From: Acanthococcus lagerstroemiae
Taxonomy: Eukaryota > Arthropoda > Insecta > Hemiptera > Eriococcidae
Assembly (NCBI GenBank): GCA_031841125.1
Contig: CM063107.1
Coordinates: 68,397,814 to 68,461,813 of the forward strand
Length of the DNA: 64,000 nt
Direction: 5' to 3'
Made by a program: the position numbers and the translations under genes. A model generated the notes under the pieces. It ran no database searches. It saw only the letters and a list, made by a program, of their open reading frames with translations, and had not been told where the DNA came from. This document shows positions 11,024 through 22,244 of this stretch, in pieces. The first letter of the stretch is position 1; each line of letters begins with the position of its first letter.

Positions 11024-11879
11024 GTTTTAGAACACCAATTTTTGTAGCGCAGAACTTTCAATTTTTGTAGTCCTTCAATTTTTGAGATAAGCATCAGGCG
11101 GTAATCTTGATTTTCATTTTGCTTTCAGCGTGCTATCTACTGATGCCCATAAAAACATGCCAGAAAAACGTTGTTGCGCACATAATCTAATTCTAAACTT
11201 TGGAAAATTCCATGGAATTGTGCAAAATTTTAAACTTGCATCAAAGATTGCCATTCGTGGTGTTCTGAAGAGCAATCCAATTATTTTAGATTAAATTTTC
11301 ACGCTGATTTTGAATCCATTGGCCGAGTTTTTCTGAACCCTGAGTTCTTCCGGGAATGGTCACTGGAAAAGTCGAAAAAGTTAGCTTTGGTGTTCTTCAT
11401 TCTAAATTATTTACAAACTGATAAGAAATTAAAATACACGCATTTCTACGCACATTGTTTGCGCAGACTCCGAATCTGACCTTCAAATTTGGATACAGGT
11501 CTTTTCTCTAAGCAAGTAGAAAGGTCAAATTCTAAACTCTTAAGGTCATTAAAAAAGAAACTTTTCTACACCTGTTTTTGCGCTCGTTCCCAATCTAATT
11601 AAAAAATTTTTATTGCATCCTTTTTCATTCCAAGACTGACTGAGGGCCAAAAGGCCAACTTTCCGAAACATCAAATCTAAAAAATAAGACGTGTTATAAA
11701 ATCAAATTTTTATACCAACTTCAGGTCTGACCTTGAAATTTTGATATAAGAAATGTTTAACCCCAAAAATCGTCTATAAATTTATGTGAAAATAAGTTTT
11801 TAGAAAAAATTAAAGGTCAAACCAGAAATCTAAGCAAAAGTTTGATCTTTGAACAATTTTTTTTTTTTGACATTTAAAC
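11024..11879. other. AT-rich non-coding sequence
   Basis: No gene is seen. Around 11632-11675, GGGCCAAAAGGCC followed by CCGAAACATC resembles a retroelement terminal hairpin, but the spacing does not fit a hammerhead core. A poly-T run lies at about 11858. Confidence 0.35.
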
Positions 11880-11891
11880 AAGTTATTTTAA

Positions 11892-12098
11892 TGGAAGGGG
11901 TCTGGTTGGCTGAATGAATAGTGCGTTGGTCTCGGAATCCGGAGGTCTCGGGTTCGAGCCCACATAGCAAATCACCAGATTTCGACCTAGGACCGGTTTT
12001 CGATCAGAAGGGAAGAGGGCTAAGACAGCCCTAACTTCCTCCTCGGCATCTCTGAGGTGATACTTGAAAGGGCTTGGGTTGAGAGCAAATTAGAAAAG
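11892..12098 (+). mobile_element. second tRNA-Ser-like SINE copy
   Basis: It has the same layout as the 2.5-kb copy: A-box region TGGCTGAATGAA, B box GGGTTCGAGCCC, then TTCGACCTAGG, GGGCTAAGACAGCCCTAAC and the tail GAGCAAATTAGAAAAG. AAGTTATTTTAA (11880-11891) and AAGTCATTTTAA (12099-12110) are near-identical flanks, consistent with a target duplication carrying one change. The A box is more decayed than in the other copy, so this insertion is probably inactive and older. Confidence 0.82.
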
Positions 12099-12110
12099 AA
12101 GTCATTTTAA

Positions 12111-12880
12111 AGCCGAAAGAAGGGCCAATCAAATCTTAGGGTTAGAAATCCAGGAACACTATAAATCCTCATCTATGTTAAATATGTAAAATTGAGCACC
12201 CGATTGCTTTCAGACCACTTTAGCAAAAAGAAAAGGCAGGAATCTCAATTTAAAGGTCACATTCGGAATCCACCCACAAAATTGGACCATAAAAGCTGAA
12301 TATTTTAATTTCTTATCTTATTTAGAAATGAACTGGAATCCGGAAGAACAACAAAAATCAATACTGGTGTTTTTGGATTTTTCAGCGGCTATTTGCAGAA
12401 GAACTGACCGTACGGCCGGCCAACAGGTTTGGAATCAGTGCGAAAAAATTTAGGAAAATTGGTTGAATTCTCCGGGCACTTTTGGTGTTTCACAGCGTAT
12501 AATCGATAACGGAAGTGCCAATAGGAAATACACTAATTCTTAATATACATACATAATTGTTCCGAGATAAGGAACAGGATGATGATTTCCCAAACACAAA
12601 TCGTTATTGATTATAGTTGGTCATAATTTATAATCATCCGAGGTTTACTGATATTGTGTTACAGTAGCCGTTATGGGAGAAAAAAAGTTGGGTAGGCCAT
12701 AGTTAGGCCAAGCCTACCTGGGCCTATTTCACGCTACGTTACTGAATTATTATTACTATTATTATTAGTATTGTTATATTGTGACGATTATGATAATACT
12801 GTTTAATGATTACAAAACACGTACTGAAATCAACTCCAAAATCAAAGTATATTCAAATTATCAATGGTTATCAAGCATTT
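12111..12880. other. no gene or defined element seen
   Basis: AT-rich DNA with an ATTATTATT-like simple repeat near 12745-12780. The frame beginning at 12781 runs into the next MITE and is not a gene. Confidence 0.4.
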
Positions 12881-13034
12881 CAGGAGCGAATACAGAAAAT
12901 AATTTCGGGTCGGGGGGGGGGGGGGCGAATGAAAAATGTTATAGACGAAACATAATAGTTCTAGGTCACTATAGACGCAGATTTAGATATTTAGAAGGCG
13001 GGTTCTGGACCCCCCCCCCCCGTATTCACCACTG
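12881..13034 (+). mobile_element. hAT-like MITE, family H
   Basis: The end CAGGAGCGAATAC is matched by GTATTCACCACTG inverted. Flanks AAGCATTT (12873-12880) and AAGCATTA (13035-13042) are a 7/8 octamer duplication. The interior has long G and C runs and TTATAGACGAAACATAA. An inverted relative is at about 15055-15200. Confidence 0.75.
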
Positions 13035-13764
13035 AAGCATTACTCTCAGTACAAGAAGTACAAAAAACTGCTCACAGATCACAAGTTTGACTTCTTTCCC
13101 TCCAAGAAAATAATACAAGTAAGAGACAATTCCCAAGACTGTGGCTTAACACGTCTTGAAGTAGGATATGGCGAATGGATTCAGTTAATGCGTTTTGGAA
13201 ATGGGCTTGCTCACTAATAAATAATACAGTGATGACATAAAGGGAACTTATTTTGTTGCAATTCGACGAAGGGATATTGGTGAGTTGGAGGTTTCACCAC
13301 CCAATTTCAAAGAAGAAGAAAAAAAGCTGAAAAAATGCCTTTCCTGCGTTCTGGAAAGAACACTCCTCAAATATGAATGTACTATGTGACCGAAATTTCA
13401 ATGTATCTTATGCCCCAGCTTCAGACTTAAAATAACCTCCCTGCGTGAAAATCCGTTGTTTTTTCCTCACTGGTGTAACTAGTAGACAAGTCTAACCAAA
13501 AGTCACAAGGTTATAGGATTACACGAACCCCCTCAAAATTCTATATAGTTACCTTTGTTATAAATTGATTGTACGGATCCGATTTAATTTTAATTGTTAC
13601 CACCCTCCTTCCATGCTGAAGAATTTCATCAACCCCATACGGAACCTCAATAAGTCGCCTGACTTTTGAAAGACACTAATGCCAGAATAGTAGTGCGACT
13701 TTTTTTCTGCACCCATAAGAAGTTTCAACAAAATCGTCTGATATTTTGTGGAGGATCCTAGTAG
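13035..13764. other. no gene seen
   Basis: Non-coding sequence without recognisable features on either strand. Confidence 0.4.
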
Positions 13765-13963
13765 CTCGATGCGCAATCAGTTACCCGCAGAAAAGGTACC
13801 CATTTGTTACCCTCGGGTCAACCTCAGATTACCCTTTTCCTCTTTTAGTTACCCGAGTAACTGGTGGGATACTACGCAGTTCGTTACCCTCTAGTTACCT
13901 ACCCGCGGCGGAAAAGTTACCCATTTGTTACCCTCAGATTACCACTGTAGCTGGCATATTTTC
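13765..13963 (-). repeat. GTTACCC array, family E
   Basis: GTTACCC or close variants recur about ten times in two half-units, each holding CCCATTTGTTACCCTC and CAGATTACC. Relative to the 25.5-kb copy it is inverted. The open frame over it (13746-14156) is a by-product of the repeat. Confidence 0.75.
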
Positions 13964-14469
13964 CATCTTTCCCCCAAGTGTGCAAATCTTTATTTTTTTT
14001 CTATTTCTAATTGTTATATCCTTTACCCCTCCCTCCGTTTCCCCCCACTTCCCCCGCCTTGTGAATATACATCTTGCGCTACACTTTCTAATGACCAATC
14101 ATAGGAATCGCAAAACATTAATTTTTGAGTATTGGAAACAAATTTATTATCTGTAATTATTATTATTGAAAATTCTAATATTTCACAACAAATATTGATT
14201 TTTGAGGGATGTGGTTTTAAAAATATGTATTAACCACAGTGAAGGACTTTTCAATTTTTTTTATTTCAGCACTTTTCAGAACTTTTAGGACCTACTTTCA
14301 AAATAAAGGACTTTTCAGCACCTGTAGTCTCTCAGGGTATGGTAGTTAGCAAGTTTTTTGTTTGTTTATTTGTTTGTTTTGTTTATGTCTTCATTTATTT
14401 TATTATTATTAATTTATTTATTTATTCCCATGAAACGCTGTCGACGTTGACAAAAACATTAATATTTGT
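13964..14469. other. AT-rich, no feature seen
   Basis: Contains TTTATTTG and TTATT simple repeats at about 14360-14430 only. Confidence 0.4.
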
Positions 14470-14870
14470 ATCGACATCATTTTGACATTTTTCTGTCTTT
14501 ACTTTGGCACACAAAATGGAAAAATGTTACTTTCACGCACCACTGACTGGACTGACTCAACACTTCATTCGCCTGCGAGTACCACACTCCTCTTGTATCA
14601 GTCTGTACTCTCTTGCGAGCATCACGTTCCTTGTACCAGCCTGCGAGCACTACGCTCTAATAATGCATCATCTTGCAGACTCGTCTGCAACGACGGGAGA
14701 GCATTTTCATGTCTGCTTCGCGGACTACGCCATCATAACAACATAAAATAAAAAATGAGCGCGCCAAAAATATGGAGCGCAACATGACGACATTCTCATG
14801 TCGGCGCAGTCCGCGAAGCAGACATGAAAATGCTCTCTCGTGGTTGCAGACTTGTCTGCAATTTCTCACA
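14470..14870 (+). mobile_element. family J foldback element, partial
   Basis: The left part (TTTACTTTGGCACACAAAATGG, then TGACTGGACTGACT, CCTTGTACCAGCCTGCGAGC, GAGCATTTTCATGTCTGCTT) is followed by an inverted arm at 14798-14866 (GCGAAGCAGACATGAAAATG, GCAGACTTGTCTGCAA). A longer copy is at 42977-43322. The right arm is truncated after TTTCTC. Several overlapping open frames here are palindrome artefacts. Confidence 0.7.
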
Positions 14871-15054
14871 TTTTTTTAATGTTGGTATCCAGATGCTTTG
14901 GAACACATTGTATTAATTACCTAACCATATAAGAATTAAGGCAATAATTTAATTTATGCAAAAATTATTCGGCCTAAACCGTTTATCGAGTAGACAATGC
15001 AAATGTCGACTGTACAATAGGTCCACTTCTGTATAAATTGATACTACAATGTCA

Positions 15055-15200
15055 GTAGCAGAACCAGAGAGATTTAGGGGTCTGGACCTCCGGACCCAAA
15101 ATACCTAAATCTGTCTACTATAGTGATCTAGAGCTGTTATGTTTCGTCTATAACATGTTTGATTCGCCCCCCCCCCCAAATTATTTTCTGCATCCCGATA
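15055..15200 (-). mobile_element. family H MITE copy, inverted
   Basis: It shares with the 12.9-kb element, in reverse order and orientation, the words ACCTAAATCTGTCTACTATA, GTTATGTTTCGTCTATAACA and a C run followed by AAATTATTTTCTG. Ends and target site are not resolved. Confidence 0.6.
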
Positions 15201-15868
15201 CTTGTCGACTATACGAAAATTAGTCGACGTCTATTGAATGTGTGTCAATTCTCTGCATACTACAATGTTAATAATAATGTCGATACATGCAGGTTGTCGG
15301 TATTTGTTAACTAAAATGTCAACTGCATTTTACATCCACTGAACACTTGTTCATCATTCTGTCTGTGGAAATTAGAGCATCAAAACTTGTATATGCACTG
15401 CCAAAACGTGTACCTACTAAAAATGTCGTGATTTTCAATACTTGACATTTTAGTTGACATTTCCATACGTACATACGTGTTTCACGGGATCTATTTTGAG
15501 GCGAGGGTTTTGTAGTCAGGCAAATACTGACAAGAGTTAAAATCCTAAAAAAAAAACCTCACAGTAAACGAGCGTTAGGAAATTCAATTTATTTTAATAA
15601 ATTAATTATTTTTATAATTACCTAGGTAATCAATTTTTCAGATACTCAGTTATTCTTATTTAATCTATTAATTTCGATTAATTCGAGAAAAAAAATCATC
15701 GATTAACTAAGAGTATTCAATGCTTAATTGATTTTATTTTTGGTGAATCTTCTTTTTATTGTTTATTATTTTCGGCAAATGAATTACATCCAGTTTATTT
15801 ATCAAATATTATCTTTTCTCTCCCCCATCCCGTATTCCCCTCTTGAGCAGAACCTTATGAATTGTACT
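15201..15868. other. AT-rich, no feature seen
   Basis: Only A/T-rich simple sequence around 15570-15800. Confidence 0.4.
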
Positions 15869-16119
15869 CAGTGGCGTAGCCAGGATTTTCCCAAGGGGGG
15901 AGGGGCGAAGTAAGATTTTCAAGGAAGAAAAAGTCGAAAATTGAGATATTTTTTAAACTATTTTGTGAAAAAGAAGGTAAAATTACTGCTCGAGCAAAAA
16001 TTGTTCAAAAACGTGTTTTAAGACAAAAAATTACGCATTTTTGCATATTTTACATTTAATTTTAGGTGCCTTGGGACAGCATTCGCCCCCTTCACCCCCT
16101 CCCCTTGGCTACTCCACTG
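15869..16119 (+). mobile_element. hAT-like MITE, CAGTGGCGTAGCC end
   Basis: CAGTGGCGTAGCCAGG at the left is matched by GGCTACTCCACTG at the right end. The interior shares AAGATTTTCAAGG.AGAAAAAGTCGAAAATTG with the 33.2-kb element. Flanking octamers ATTGTACT and ATCTCTCT agree at 5 of 8 positions, so the duplication is decayed or absent. Confidence 0.7.
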
Positions 16120-16399
16120 ATCTCTCTATATATTAAGAACCAAAACTACTCCTCCCCCTCCCCCCTCCTGGAAAAAACTCCAAGGAGCCTGATATCTAAA
16201 TCCCGGTCTTTGTCTAAGACATAACAGACATAATAAGACATAGAAAGACATATAATTACATAATTACCCATACTGGGGGTCGCCTACCTAAATATCAGAA
16301 AAATTGCAGGGGCAGATCAGCTACTTTCAAGGACATAATCTGTTTTAACATAAAAAAATCTCCAAGTTTTAAGACATAACCGACATAATAAGACATAAT
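16120..16399. repeat. AGACATAATA simple repeats
   Basis: AAGACATA-type words cluster at 16217-16258 and 16368-16400, separated by unrelated sequence with TACTGGGGGTCGCCTACC. No gene is present. Confidence 0.45.
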
Positions 16400-17060
16400 T
16401 CATGGTTGTGGAGGAAGCCCCTGAAGGGGGAGGAGGGCCCCAGTGAAGGCGTGGTCTGTAGACGGAAATGGAGGCCCTGGATGGAGCAAGGGGTTAAGAT
16501 GAGTAAGAGGACCCGAGGAGGAGAAAGTCCTTGGTGAGAGAGAGGACCAGGGAGAGAAATGGCCGTGGTTGCGGAAGGGGCTGGTGACGGGGTGGGGTCT
16601 TGAGGGGGAAGAGCTCTCGGGGGAGAGGTGGTCATGGTTGTGAGAGCTCCTGGGTGAATGGCCAGGGATCTTCAAGGGGGTCGAAGGACCATAGTGAGGA
16701 CAGGGGCTGTGAAGACCATAGGGTGGGCACTGAAGCCTCTGGTAGGAGATTATGGCCGTTGTGGGGGAGGAGTTTGTGGCTGAGGAGGGCTGCAACTGTT
16801 GAAGTGCGACCGTGGTGAACGAGGGAGTCGTGGTGGAGGAGGAGGCTCGTGATGAAGAAAGGATGGAAAGGGGAATTCATGGTGGAAGATTGAGGACCGC
16901 TGATAGAGGGGAAGCAAAAGAAGCGCAAAGCAAACCTCAACTCAGGAACAAAAGTTTTAGACCAAACACTGAGGACTGTGATGGTCGGACGAGGTGCAAA
17001 GCGAGTGACGGCGGGGGGTTGGGCCGCGAAGCGGCCAGGGGGCAAAGCCCCCTAGTTGTA
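16400..17060 (+). repeat. G-rich degenerate minisatellite ending in GCGAAGCGGCC hairpin
   Basis: Variants of CATGGTTGTGGAGG recur at about 16402, 16563, 16631, 16753, 16809 and 16880 within GC-rich sequence unlike its neighbours. The block ends with GGCCGCGAAGCGGCC and GGGGGCAAAGCCCCC, two perfect short hairpins. Long open frames on both strands (up to 137 codons) follow from the lack of A/T and have Pro/Gly-rich content with no domain; I do not call them genes. A related GAGTGACGGCGGGGGTTGGG-type end occurs inverted at about 63450. Confidence 0.55.
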
Positions 17061-17695
17061 CTAATCACAATAATACTTTACTTGAAAAATCGTAGTCAGA
17101 AGCGTACCGAAAGGAAGGGCTCTCCCCCACAGGTTTAACAGTTGGATGCAGTTGGCAAATCAAAGGCACTCAGTTGGAAAATTTTGAGAGTTTTCAGAAC
17201 GGTTCTGTCTGTTTTTCTGACTCAATAAAAAAACCTCAAACATTTTTTCGCTCGCGAAATTAGGGGCGCCCCAGTGAGAAAATGTGTGTTCCTTCTCTAT
17301 TCGCTCCGTAACCACCCTAGTTATTTCTTTTCGGCAGACCGCCCCCATCGTAGGAGACAAGAAAGGACATATAAGCATCTGACTTCTGGTTCACTTTTCT
17401 GGATATTTCTTCTGAAACATTTTCAACTTCCGCATCTCACCTCTGTTGTCTCGCACATAAAAAATGAAAGAAACTAAAACTGATTGTAGTAAAACAAAAA
17501 AAGGTTTGTTTGTTTCTTTTTCATGTTCTTTAACGCAAAGAATCGAATTTATATTGAAAAAATCTCGGGAAAACACGAATAGTGTTAGAAAATGGGATAT
17601 GATCTGAGAAAAGGTACACAAAGTCGGCAGTAGGGTATGTGGAAGCTGAAAATTGAATGAATATTTCAAAAAGAAAGAAAAAAGAGGCCAAGAAG
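17061..17695. other. no gene seen
   Basis: Non-coding, AT-rich sequence with no element boundaries recognised. Confidence 0.35.
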
Positions 17696-17861
17696 CAGAA
17701 GCGCAAATAGGTCTCAGAACTTGGGGGGAGGCTTAAGCCCCCTTCTTATGAAGCAACACCACTCCCTGCATCATTTTCTTTGGTTATCTTTCAGAGTTTG
17801 GGGGGCTATTTAGAAGTTTGGGGGGCTAAGCCCCCCAAGCTCCCACCTATTTGCGCCTATG
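17696..17861 (+). mobile_element. hAT-like MITE, GCGCAAATAGG ends
   Basis: The left terminus (GCGCAAATAGGTC then ACTTGGGGGGAGGCTTAAGC) pairs with the right (GGGGGCTAAGCCCCCCAAGC, CCTATTTGCGCC). Flanks CCAAGAAG and GCAAGAAG differ at one base. The interior is non-coding, and a third copy of the TTGGGGGGCTA unit is internal. Similar ends occur at about 56985-57115. Confidence 0.7.
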
Positions 17862-18344
17862 CGCAAGAAGTTGAAAAATGGGCGAGTACTTTAAAGTTGG
17901 TTGGACAGAAAACGTAATTTGAGATAAACGGTTTTAAAGTTAGTGAACCTGTTTTTCGGGAACAAATTGTTTGGAACGTCATAAGTGATGATAATATTCG
18001 CGGAGAAAGTGTTCTAATAATAGTTTTTATCGCCCGATACGATGTGGTGGTTCATTTTACATGAAGAAGCTTCTTTCTTTCATTTTTGACAGCGGTGCAC
18101 GTGAACCACGCTTTGTTGTGCATAAAAAATAATATTATACTCGTAATCAAAAATTTTAATTTCAAATTCAAAAATAGAAGGTTATACAAAGAACGACTTT
18201 GATTAGATAACCTACGATTGGATGATAACGTATGCCCGATGTCACAAACGCGACCGCAATATCAATAGACACGTCTACCTCATTTCCGACTTAGTGTACC
18301 TTTTTTCTCATTTCATATTTTGTGTCATACCGCAGCTTAGAAGC
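17862..18344. other. no gene seen
   Basis: AT-rich non-coding sequence. Confidence 0.35.
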
Positions 18345-19014
18345 GTTCCCATTCGCTACTATGGGATTAAACCTGCACTAGAGTGCGCTGTTGAATTACC
18401 TGCGCGGGTGCTGGCGGGTGAAAATGAGTGAGTGATCAGCAAATTGAAGTTTGCCGACTTTATGTATGTTCCTTTCCTCAGATCGTATTACAAATATCAA
18501 TAATATAAATGAAATTAGAAAAGATTAAAATTGGTTTTGAATTTTCCCAAAAAGTTTAAATAAATTACGTCAAATTCAACAGCTTAAAAGCTGAAAAAAT
18601 ACAGTTTTTCCACGTTTTCTGTTTTAGGTAAATGCTATTTTTTTAAAGCAAATAAAAAATATGTTCAGTGAGGGAAAAAAAAGAAAGTTCTCTGATTCAG
18701 GTATAAAGGTTTTATTCTCTCTAATCAAAGCTGTAGACATACTGTCAGCTGGCAACAGGAATATAAATATCAATTCTGAAATTTTTTTCCTATTCGATCT
18801 CCATGTTGCCCAGCAAATTCAATACCATTTTACTTTGAGGAAAATTAGGGAAAATTCCCTCCCCAATAATGTAACTGATCCGTTCGTACCTTGAATAACC
18901 ACTCTGAATACATTATGCAACACACATTCTGTTCCATTGGGATTGAAACCTGCACCAGAGTGCGCTGCAAAATTACCTGCGCGGGTGTTGGCGGGGGAAA
19001 ATGAGTGAGTGATC
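18345..19014 (+). repeat. pair of well-conserved 85-93-bp direct repeats
   Basis: A GC-richer block at 18345-18437 (ATTAAACCTGCACTAGAGTG, TACCTGCGCGGGTG, AAAATGAGTGAGTGATC) is repeated at 18930-19014 with few changes. The intervening 490 bp is AT-rich. A partial inverted echo (TGATCACTCACACGA) is at about 19215. It could be terminal direct repeats of a small element or a duplicated non-coding block; no protein frame is shared. Confidence 0.6.
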
Positions 19015-22000
19015 GTGTGTACTTTCAAATAGAAAAACTACTATCTTCAGGAGGGTAAAAAAACTAGTAAAACTTATTCTACCAGTAGAATTGATTATAA
19101 TTCAATTTTTTGGTGATGATGCAGTTAATTTTAGGAGAAATTTTATTTTAAAGTGGATTTCTAATCAACTTAATGATAGTTGAAGTTTGCTACACGCTTA
19201 TGGTAAATCATACGTGATCACTCACACGAATACAGAGCTGCCAACCCTCGAAACTCTGTAAGTTTAAATCCCAATTGATTCCAATACATGATTTATATGG
19301 TACTTTCAACGCCGATTACGATGCCATTTGCAATTTTTCTTTAGCACGTCTCAATTTGTTGTAAATTTGAGTTGAAGTTTCGAAAACTGCTGAAAGCGAG
19401 CTATTTTGAAAACAAGATATAATAAATTGGGAGATGAACTGAGTTCTCTTTTTACTGATATTGTATTACTTACATGTAGAAACGTACGCTGCGAAATTTT
19501 CAGGCAAATCTGATGACAACTGAGCAAGTTATTCAAATTTTTAGAAAATTCTTAAGAACACTATTTGTTTGCTTCAAGAAAATGTTATTTTTAATAATTA
19601 TGTTGTATTTGTTTAATTGACGTGATTTCGTCTGAGAATACATTTACATCTCGGTAGGAAGTAACAAAATAAAAAAAGTAATTCCTAAAAGCTTTTTTAT
19701 AAGCTCTGAAAGTCAAAGTATAGAAATATAAAAAATTTTTCCATTCGTATTGTGAAAGTTTTGTATTTGGCAACGCTGATTCTATGTAGCCCCATAGACC
19801 TTGATGGAAGGTCTATGATACAGAAGAATATTGTACCTAGAGACGAATTTTATCTTTTGCTTTCTGGTGAGTAAAATAATAGTGATAATAAATTCTAAAT
19901 TACACCACTTGAAGGAGCAACCTTTTCAGCACAACTTTGCTGCAGAAGGTTTTTGTGTTGAATCAAAAATCTTTTTCCTATGACTTTTTGAAAAATTTGA
20001 GATTTTAGTTTCCAGGTACAACATGGTGTTATACCTAAGGACATGATAAAAAAAGTATATTTTGTTACGGAAAAAAAAAATGTATTTCTCAAGATAAAAC
20101 GTATCTCACAGTCTCATTAATTCTCAAGTACCCTGTGTGAAAAGTGTATGAGGTTATTTTTCGAACAATGTAAGGTAAATCAACTTCACGAATATCAGTG
20201 ATAGTAGAAAAATAAAAATTAGAACTTTGTCCTTACAGCCTTTACTGCCGCCTCCATATCATTAGCATTAACTTCTATCCATCATCCTTGATTCGTGGCA
20301 TCGTCAGGTATCTTGAGAAAAAAAAAATCAAATTCTCACGTATTTAATTTACACGTCCCTAGGTAAAACCTGGTAGTCGTCCCTAGGTACACCGCAGCCT
20401 CATGTCTTCAGAAAAAATGCTCCTCAATCGAGAAATAGACGACGCAGCTCAAATTTAGTCTTCTAAATTACTTTACTAACCACAGTATACAACTAGGGAT
20501 ACTTACTCATAAATTTCCGCAACTCCTTAAACTGAAATTAGACCATCAGCTGTTTAAATGGAATAATTACTTCCGATCAAGATAAAACGAAAACTGGAAA
20601 CTACTATCACACAATTGCTAGAAATTCCAGCTATTGCACATTACAACGTGGCCAAATATGTTTACTTTCGAATGGCTATCTTGGTTTTCTGAAAATGTTT
20701 ATAGAGGTCGTGTCGCTGCAAGCAAGAGTCACTGGTCCCTAAGTAAAACCGTCTCTAGGTACAAGACTTTCCCCTAGTGTGACCACTGCAGGCTTCGCAA
20801 ACATCTCTTTTCAAGGGAGGCGTTCGAGCCTGTTTTTCCATATGAAAAGTCTTTCTGATAAAATGCAATACTCCAAAATGAACGCTACTATGAGTCTACA
20901 AATTGAATATGCCGTTAAAGAAGGTCTAAGCTCTTAATTCGCTAGATTATTTCGACAAGTCGTTATTAGAATAATACAGAGTAACTTACCAAAATTCACA
21001 ATTTTGAGAATTTTTCGCACTTTCAAACGCATGTTCCTTAAGAACTAGACGTGCTAGAGAAAAACGGCCAACGACATCGTATTTCCCATTGAAAGTATTT
21101 TCAGAATCATTCATGATAATTGTGGAACAGACCAAAAGTTAAAATTTGTTGCCTAGCGATATGCACTTATCGTGGTACATAGAAACGTTTATAAATAAGA
21201 CCTTTACTGGCATAATTAAAGATTGCCCACAAGCGCAAATATTCAACCTACAGTGAGGTAGGGGCATGAGAGAGGAAAGCTGACAAGTATCAAAAATATC
21301 CTGAAAATGTTTTCAGTTTTTATTTTCTAGGCAGCTTTTAAAGAATGAGGATTAGCCCTCTTCTTTATTCACCCCTATGGTCTTGCTGTTAAAAATGTCC
21401 TAAGTCCGAGTAAACAAAGAAACTTTTTTCAGTCTTCAGTGAGTTCCAATGAATGTCCAAGTTCGTTCACACCAACTGACAGTTGCAATCAATTTTAACA
21501 GAAAACAAATATTATGTAAGAATAAAAACTTTTGTTGAAAAAAAAAAACCTTTTAAAAATAATGTAAAAGAATAAAATCTTTTGTTTCTTTCTTTAGAAG
21601 TTTACAGTTTTTGGGCACGGAATAATTTTACAGTAGATGCTCAGTTACTCAGAATTATAACCTCCTTCTCAGAATAGGAGGCATTACTCACCAGATAATC
21701 TGGTAGATGATGCTGGCATAAAAAACGTAATAAAAGAGGTTCACAAATTTGAGACCCACATCTCCCCAACGAATATCTTTATGAGTAATAGATTTGATAA
21801 TGACTATTCAGAAAAATTCGCGGGTCGGGTTTAGCAAAAGAGTCTCATACGCTCTCCTCCTTATTCTATTCACCTCTCCCGGAAACATGGTCGTCGCTGG
21901 GGGGGGGGAGTAATACTTACCCCCAACTTTTTTTGGTGAGGGGGAAGAAATGATCAAAATTACCCCTCTCCCCCAATTCAAAGGCCAATAATCATATTTA

Positions 22001-22244
22001 TACTAGTAGTTCAAAAAATTTGTAAACGAATTAGTGCCAAGTGATACCCCAATTAGTAGTGCCGTACCATACTCTTAACTCGCAATACACTTACACAGGG
22101 TGCGCTAAAAAAATCGAGATCTGAAAATAAATGACCTCCCCCTCCCCCCATTTGCCATGAATGCGCTAAAATGATAAAGCTAAATATACTTCTTCGTCTA
22201 TAATACTACATTTTCGTAGGGAAAAAAACTAATTTTATTGCATA
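19015..22244. other. long stretch without recognisable genes
   Basis: I found no supported coding frame or bounded element. A small hairpin (CATAGACCTTGATGGAAGGTCTATG-like, 19793-19817) and CCCTAGGTA words near 20358-20390 and 20750 are the only structures noticed, plus a G run at 21900. Confidence 0.35.

Noticed and set aside
11632..11675. Hammerhead ribozyme-like motif
   Set aside because: CTGACTGAGGGCC and CCGAAAC are present, but the conserved GAAA does not follow stem II directly and CUGANGA is not intact.
14482..14869. Several 70-90-codon frames on both strands
   Set aside because: All fall in the family J inverted repeat and are mirrored at 43.1 kb with different frames intact.
16400..17045. 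Proline- or glycine-rich proteins on both strands
   Set aside because: Frames exist on both strands because the repeat lacks stop-forming A/T; no start context, domain or splice sites.
18345..19014. Solo retroelement with terminal direct repeats (LTR-like)
   Set aside because: Repeats lack TG...CA ends, no primer-binding site or polypurine tract, and the interior is too short.
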